This document shows positions 59,964 through 64,000 of a DNA stretch of 64,000 nucleotides, one piece after another (position 1 is the first letter of the stretch; every line of letters starts with the position of its first letter). The notes beneath the pieces are model-generated. The model saw nothing but the letters and a program-made list of their open reading frames with translations, had not been told where the DNA came from and made no database searches. The stretch is from contig NZ_PGGV01000004.1 of assembly GCF_002798405.1 (NCBI RefSeq), positions 186,001-250,000 of the forward strand. The letters are read 5' to 3'. This DNA comes from Glycomyces xiaoerkulensis (GTDB taxonomy: Bacteria > Actinomycetota > Actinomycetes > Mycobacteriales > Micromonosporaceae). Position numbers and translations under genes: made by a program.

Positions 59964-61817
59964 ATGCAGGAAGAACACTCCCCTCCGAGCCCGGCGCTGG
60001 GACGGCGCGCCGCCCTCGGCGGGGCCGCCGCCGTGGCCCTCGCCGCCGGGGCCGGCGTCGGCGTGAGCATCGCCCGCGCCGAGCCCGGCGCCACCGCCGG
60101 CGACTGCGGCGAGCCACCCGACCTCCTCCCGCCCACCGACGCCTACGACCCCGACTTCGGACCGAACACTCTCGTGTTCGACGAATCGACGCCGGCCGAC
60201 CAGATCCAGGCGGCCGCCGACGCCATCACCGACCAGATGCGCACCAACCAGTTCGGGACCGAGCGCCACGCCGTGCTGTTCAAGCCCGGCACCTACTCCG
60301 CCGACATCGACCTGCGCTTCTACACCCAGGTGGCGGGCCTCGGGCTGCTGCCGGGCGACGTGGTCCTCAACGGGCACCTCCGCGTCGAGGCCGACTGGCT
60401 CAGCCAGGGCGACGACCCCGACTACCTCGGCAACGCCACCCAGAACTTCTGGCGGTCGGCCGAGAACCTCGCCGTCCACAACCCCGACGGGGCGATCGCC
60501 CGCTGGGCGGTCTCCCAGGCCGCCCCGTTCCGCCGCGTCGACCTCCGCACGCTCGAGATGCAGTTGTGGGACGGCTTCGAAGGCTGGGCCTCCGGCGGCT
60601 ACATCGCCGACTCCCGCATCTCCGGCACCGTCGTATCCGGCTCCCAGCAGCAGTTCTTCACCCGCAACAGCAGCCTCGACGGCGGCTGGTCCGGCTCGGT
60701 CTGGAACATGACGTTCGTCGGCGTCGAAGGCGCCCCGAGCCACCACTTCCCCGACCCCTCCCACACCGTCGTCGACACCGCGCCGGCGCTGCGGGAGAAA
60801 CCCTTCCTGTACGTCGCCGACGACGGCGAGTACCGGGTGTTCAAGCCCGCGCTGCGCCACGGCGCCGCCGGGACCAGTTGGGCCGGCGGCGAACCCGAAG
60901 GCGTCTCGATCTCCCTGGCGGAGTTCTTCACCGTCACCCCCGGAACGGATGCCGCCACCGTGAACACCGCCCTCGAACAGGGCCGCCACCTGCTGTTCAC
61001 CCCCGGCGTCTACGAATTCGACCGGACGATCGAAGTCACCTCCCCCGGCACCGTCGTGCTCGGCCTGGGACTGGCCACGATCATCCCCACCGCCGGCCAG
61101 ACCGCCGTCACCGTGGCCGACGTCGACGGCGTCGCCCTCGCCGGACTCCTCATCGACGCCGGGGAGACCGAATCGGACGTCCTCGTCCAGATCGGACCGC
61201 CCGGGTCCGCCGCCGACCACACCGCCGACCCGACCTCGGTCCACGACCTGTTCGCCCGCATCGGCGGCGCCCACCCGGGCAAGGCCGCCGTCAGCCTCGA
61301 GATCAACAGCCAAGGCGTGATCGCCGACCACCTGTGGCTGTGGCGCGGCGACCACGGCGAAGGCATCGGCTGGACGGTCAACACCGCCGCCAACGGCCTC
61401 ATCGTCAACGGCGACGACGTCACCGCCTACGGCCTGTTCGCCGAGCACTACCAGGAACACCAGGTCATCTGGTCCGGCGAGCGCGGGCGGACCTACTTCT
61501 TCCAGAACGAGATGCCCTACGACCCGCCCGACAACGCCACCTGGCGCGAAGGCGCCGACGGATGGGCCTCCTACAAGGTCGACGACGGCGTCACCGAGCA
61601 CGCCGCCTGGGGCGTGGGCGGCTACTGCTTCTTCAACGACAACCCCGGCGTGGTCGCCGACCGCGTCTTCGAGGTCCCCGACCGCGACGGGGTCCGCTTC
61701 ACCAGTCTCGCCGCCGTCTCCCTCGGAGGCGTCGGCACCATCCGCAACGTCATCAACGACACCGGCGACCAGGCCGACGAGTCCAACCTCGTCAGCTACG
61801 TCGTCAGCTACCCGTGA
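59964..61817 (+). CDS. Tat-exported GH55-like beta-helix protein
   Basis: 617-aa secreted protein. The N-terminus has a twin-arginine signal (LGRRAALGGAAAVALAAGAG). The body shows repeated beta-helix patterns and stretches typical of the GH55-like exo-beta-1,3-glucanase group that databases often name coagulation factor 5/8 or adenylyl cyclase: TNQFGTERHAVLFKPGTYSA, GNATQNFWRSAENLAV, RWAVSQAAPFRRVDLR and GSQQQFFTRNSSLDGGWSGS. The AGGAG ribosome site is six bases from the ATG. First gene of a LacI-controlled operon with the next glycosidase. The beta-1,3-glucan substrate is inference. Confidence 0.8.
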   Translation: MQEEHSPPSPALGRRAALGGAAAVALAAGAGVGVSIARAEPGATAGDCGEPPDLLPPTDAYDPDFGPNTLVFDESTPADQIQAAADAITDQMRTNQFGTERHAVLFKPGTYSADIDLRFYTQVAGLGLLPGDVVLNGHLRVEADWLSQGDDPDYLGNATQNFWRSAENLAVHNPDGAIARWAVSQAAPFRRVDLRTLEMQLWDGFEGWASGGYIADSRISGTVVSGSQQQFFTRNSSLDGGWSGSVWNMTFVGVEGAPSHHFPDPSHTVVDTAPALREKPFLYVADDGEYRVFKPALRHGAAGTSWAGGEPEGVSISLAEFFTVTPGTDAATVNTALEQGRHLLFTPGVYEFDRTIEVTSPGTVVLGLGLATIIPTAGQTAVTVADVDGVALAGLLIDAGETESDVLVQIGPPGSAADHTADPTSVHDLFARIGGAHPGKAAVSLEINSQGVIADHLWLWRGDHGEGIGWTVNTAANGLIVNGDDVTAYGLFAEHYQEHQVIWSGERGRTYFFQNEMPYDPPDNATWREGADGWASYKVDDGVTEHAAWGVGGYCFFNDNPGVVADRVFEVPDRDGVRFTSLAAVSLGGVGTIRNVINDTGDQADESNLVSYVVSYP

Positions 61818-61835
61818 TCCCCCAAGGAGCGTCCA

Positions 61836-64000
61836 ATGCGATCACCTCTGCGAATGACGGCCCGCCGGGCCGCCGTGCTCGCCCTCGCGGCGACCACGGC
61901 GCTCTCGGCCTGGGCCTTCGCCGTCACCGGCGCCAACGCCCAGACCGAGGAGGTGGCCCTGCTGTCGCAGGACCGGCCGGCCACCGCCTCCTCGGTCGAG
62001 AACCCCGACTACACGCCCGCCTCGGCCGCCTTCGACGGCGACCCGGACACCCGCTGGGCCAGCGAGTTCAGTGACCCCCAATGGATCGAGGTCGACCTCG
62101 GCGACGTCTTCGACCTGAAACGCGTCGAACTGGTCTGGGAGGCCGCCTACGCGACCGCCTACGAGATCCAGGTGTCGACCGACGGCGAAACCTGGACCAC
62201 CGCCCACAGCACCGACGACGGCCAAGGCGGATCCGAGACGGTCGGCATCGACGTCCCCGGCCGCTACGTCCGCATGATGGGCCTGGAGCGAGCCACCGGC
62301 TACGGCTACTCGCTGTGGAGCCTCGAGGTGTACGGCTGCACCGCCGACGGCGGCGACGACGGCGACGGAAACGGGGACGGTGCGGCGGCCGCGGTCGAAG
62401 TCACCGGCGGCCAGGGCGACTGGCAGCTCAACGTGGACGGCGAGCCGTTCACCGTCAAGGGCCTCACCTGGGGGCCGTCCAGCGCCGAGGCCGAGCAGTG
62501 GATGCCCGAACTGGCCGACATGGGCGTCAACACCCTCCGCACCTGGGGGACCGACGCCTCCACCGAACCGCTGCTCGACAGCGCCGCCGCGCACGGGATC
62601 AAGGTCATGCTCGGCTTCTGGCTGATGCCCGGCGGCGGCCCCGGCTCCGGCGGCTGCATCGACTACACCGCCGACCAGCAGTACAAGGACGACACCCTCG
62701 CCGACATCGTCGGCTGGGTCGAGACCTACCGCGACCACCCGGGCGTGCTGATGTGGAACGTCGGCAACGAATCCGTACTCGGGCTCGGCGACTGCTACGA
62801 CGGCGGCGAACTCGAGGCGCAGCGCGACGCCTACACCACCTACGTCAACGACGTCGCCGTCGCCATCCACGGCGTCGACGACCGGCACCCGGTCACCTCG
62901 ACCGACGCCTGGACCGGCGCCTGGCCGTACTACCAGGCCAACTCCCCCGACCTCGACCTGCTGTCGGTCAACGCCTACGGCGACGTCTGCGGCGTCGAGC
63001 AGGACTGGGCCGACGGCGGCTACGACCGGCCCTACATCATCACCGAGACCGGCCCGATCGGCGAATGGGAGGTGCCCGACGACGCCAACGGCGTGCCGGA
63101 CGAGCCCGGCGACGTCGAAAAGGCCCAGGCCTACCTGGACGCCTGGGACTGCATCACCGGACACGAGGGCGTGGCCCTGGGCGCGACCATGTTCCACTTC
63201 GGCACCGAGGGCGACTTCGGCGGAGTGTGGTTCAACCTGATCCCCGGCGGCAACCGCCGCCTCGCCTACGACGCGGTGGTCGAGGCCTACGGCGGCACGC
63301 CGCGATCCAACACCGCCCCCGTGATCTCGGCGATGGACCTCGGGCTCGACGGTCCCGTGGTCGGCGGCGAGGAGTTCACCGTCACCATGGACGTCGCCGA
63401 ACCCGACGGGGACTCGATCGAGTTCATCCCGATGGTCAACAGCGCCTATATCAACGACTCCTGGGACATGCTGCTGGCCGACCACGAGGTCAACGCGGAC
63501 GGCACGATCACCGTCACCGCCCCGGAGATCCTCGGGGTCTGGAAGCTGTACGTGTGGGCCGAGGACGGCCAGGGCAACGTCGGCGTCGAGAGCCGCTCGT
63601 TCGAAGTGACCCTCGCCGACGTCGAGGGCGAGAACCTCACCGAAGGCGCACCGACCACCGCCTCGACCTTCCAGGAATGGGGTGGGCACGGCCCCGGCCA
63701 GGCCACCGACGGCGACCTGTCCACACGCTGGGCCAGCGAGTGGTCCGACACCGAATGGATCCAGGTCGACCTGGGCGAGCGCACCGCCTTCGACACCGTC
63801 CAACTGGTGTGGGAGGACGCCTACGCCACCGGCTACGAGATCCAAACCTCCGACGACGGCGAGTCCTGGACGACCGTCCACCAGACCTCCGACGGCAACG
63901 GCGGCGCCGACACGATCGGCGCCGAGGGCGCCGGACGCTACGTGCGGGTGCTCTGCCAGGAGCGCGCCACCGAGTGGGGCTATTCGCTCTACGAGTTCGG
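61836..64000 (+). CDS. secreted TIM-barrel glycosidase with two discoidin domains (partial)
   Basis: 721 codons are visible and the frame is still open at the window end. The signal peptide is at 1-36. Discoidin/F5-8C domain 1 is at about 38-170 (AFDGDPDTRWASEFSDPQWI). An Asp/Gly linker and a GH2/GH5-like TIM barrel (about 185-490) follow, with the putative acid/base Glu312 in MWNVGNES and nucleophile Glu404 in IITETGPIG. An Ig-like segment is next (about 495-600). Discoidin domain 2 (about 605 on) closely copies the first (ATDGDLSTRWASEWSDTEWI). AAGGAG precedes the ATG, 18 bp after the GH55-like gene. It probably binds and cuts extracellular polysaccharide. Confidence 0.85.
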   Translation, partial: MRSPLRMTARRAAVLALAATTALSAWAFAVTGANAQTEEVALLSQDRPATASSVENPDYTPASAAFDGDPDTRWASEFSDPQWIEVDLGDVFDLKRVELVWEAAYATAYEIQVSTDGETWTTAHSTDDGQGGSETVGIDVPGRYVRMMGLERATGYGYSLWSLEVYGCTADGGDDGDGNGDGAAAAVEVTGGQGDWQLNVDGEPFTVKGLTWGPSSAEAEQWMPELADMGVNTLRTWGTDASTEPLLDSAAAHGIKVMLGFWLMPGGGPGSGGCIDYTADQQYKDDTLADIVGWVETYRDHPGVLMWNVGNESVLGLGDCYDGGELEAQRDAYTTYVNDVAVAIHGVDDRHPVTSTDAWTGAWPYYQANSPDLDLLSVNAYGDVCGVEQDWADGGYDRPYIITETGPIGEWEVPDDANGVPDEPGDVEKAQAYLDAWDCITGHEGVALGATMFHFGTEGDFGGVWFNLIPGGNRRLAYDAVVEAYGGTPRSNTAPVISAMDLGLDGPVVGGEEFTVTMDVAEPDGDSIEFIPMVNSAYINDSWDMLLADHEVNADGTITVTAPEILGVWKLYVWAEDGQGNVGVESRSFEVTLADVEGENLTEGAPTTASTFQEWGGHGPGQATDGDLSTRWASEWSDTEWIQVDLGERTAFDTVQLVWEDAYATGYEIQTSDDGESWTTVHQTSDGNGGADTIGAEGAGRYVRVLCQERATEWGYSLYEF

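Noticed and set aside
1-64000. tRNA, rRNA, prophage, integrase or insertion sequence
   Set aside because: I saw no tRNA-like cloverleaf with a T-loop, no rRNA core sequence, and no transposase or integrase signature.

Overview
The window is GC-rich bacterial DNA with GTG and TTG starts, very few TTA codons and dense same-strand gene blocks. Gene content points to a filamentous actinomycete: hisI-(Trp membrane protein)-trpC-trpB-trpA-lgt order, a DUF3040 protein, an SCO5389-family protein, a 180-kDa-type NAD-glutamate dehydrogenase and a SapB-type lanthipeptide cluster. A Glycomycetaceae or Streptomyces-like relative fits, but the genus cannot be fixed from this sequence.

Layout. 1-12.6 kb (mostly minus strand): DUF3040 protein (cut by the window edge), DNA polymerase IV, a phosphodiesterase, an MMPL exporter, an orphan VapB-like antitoxin, a two-component system, and a sugar/glycosyl block (SAM methyltransferase, WecG/TagA/CpsF glycosyltransferase, GDP-mannose 3,5-epimerase-like enzyme), then a P-loop-less DUF234-like protein, a GNAT acetyltransferase and a FAD monooxygenase. 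12.6-17.3 kb: lgt and the trp/hisI operon. 17.4-19.1 kb: a RibD-type reductase fused in frame to a quinone oxidoreductase. 19.1-19.9 kb: a gene-free repeat element made of 33-bp tandem repeats and long inverted arms.

19.9-30.5 kb is the most distinctive part. A heterodimeric ABC exporter lies beside a complete class III lanthipeptide cluster of the ram/amf (SapB) kind: orphan response regulator, synthetase LanKC, a 42-codon precursor gene with two S-x-x-S-x-x-x-C motifs, and two ABC half-transporters. Upstream of the synthetase, alternating 6-bp half-sites recur every 11 bp and lead up to a -10 box. The peptide is probably a surface-active morphogen for aerial growth.

30.5-42.9 kb: hisF, an SCO5389-family protein, a CooC-like ATPase behind a Fur/Zur-like box set in a long inverted repeat, a TAXI-type TRAP transporter, lipB, a secreted alpha/beta hydrolase, two ABC systems and a ROK protein. 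43-52.1 kb: NAD-glutamate dehydrogenase, then a divergent operon of DUF4178, DUF2617, DUF4247 and DUF350 proteins with a membrane-bound spermidine-synthase-like enzyme.

52.2-64 kb is a beta-glucan/oligosaccharide utilisation region: GH1 beta-glucosidase and a sugar ABC importer (no ATPase gene, so a shared one is likely), a divergent ROK regulator with tandem palindromic operators, a LacI regulator with matching operators at its own promoter and at the next operon, a Tat-exported GH55-like beta-helix protein, and a secreted TIM-barrel glycosidase with two discoidin-type binding domains that runs off the right edge. The secreted enzymes would cut polysaccharide outside, the importer would take up the oligosaccharide, and the GH1 enzyme would cleave it inside.
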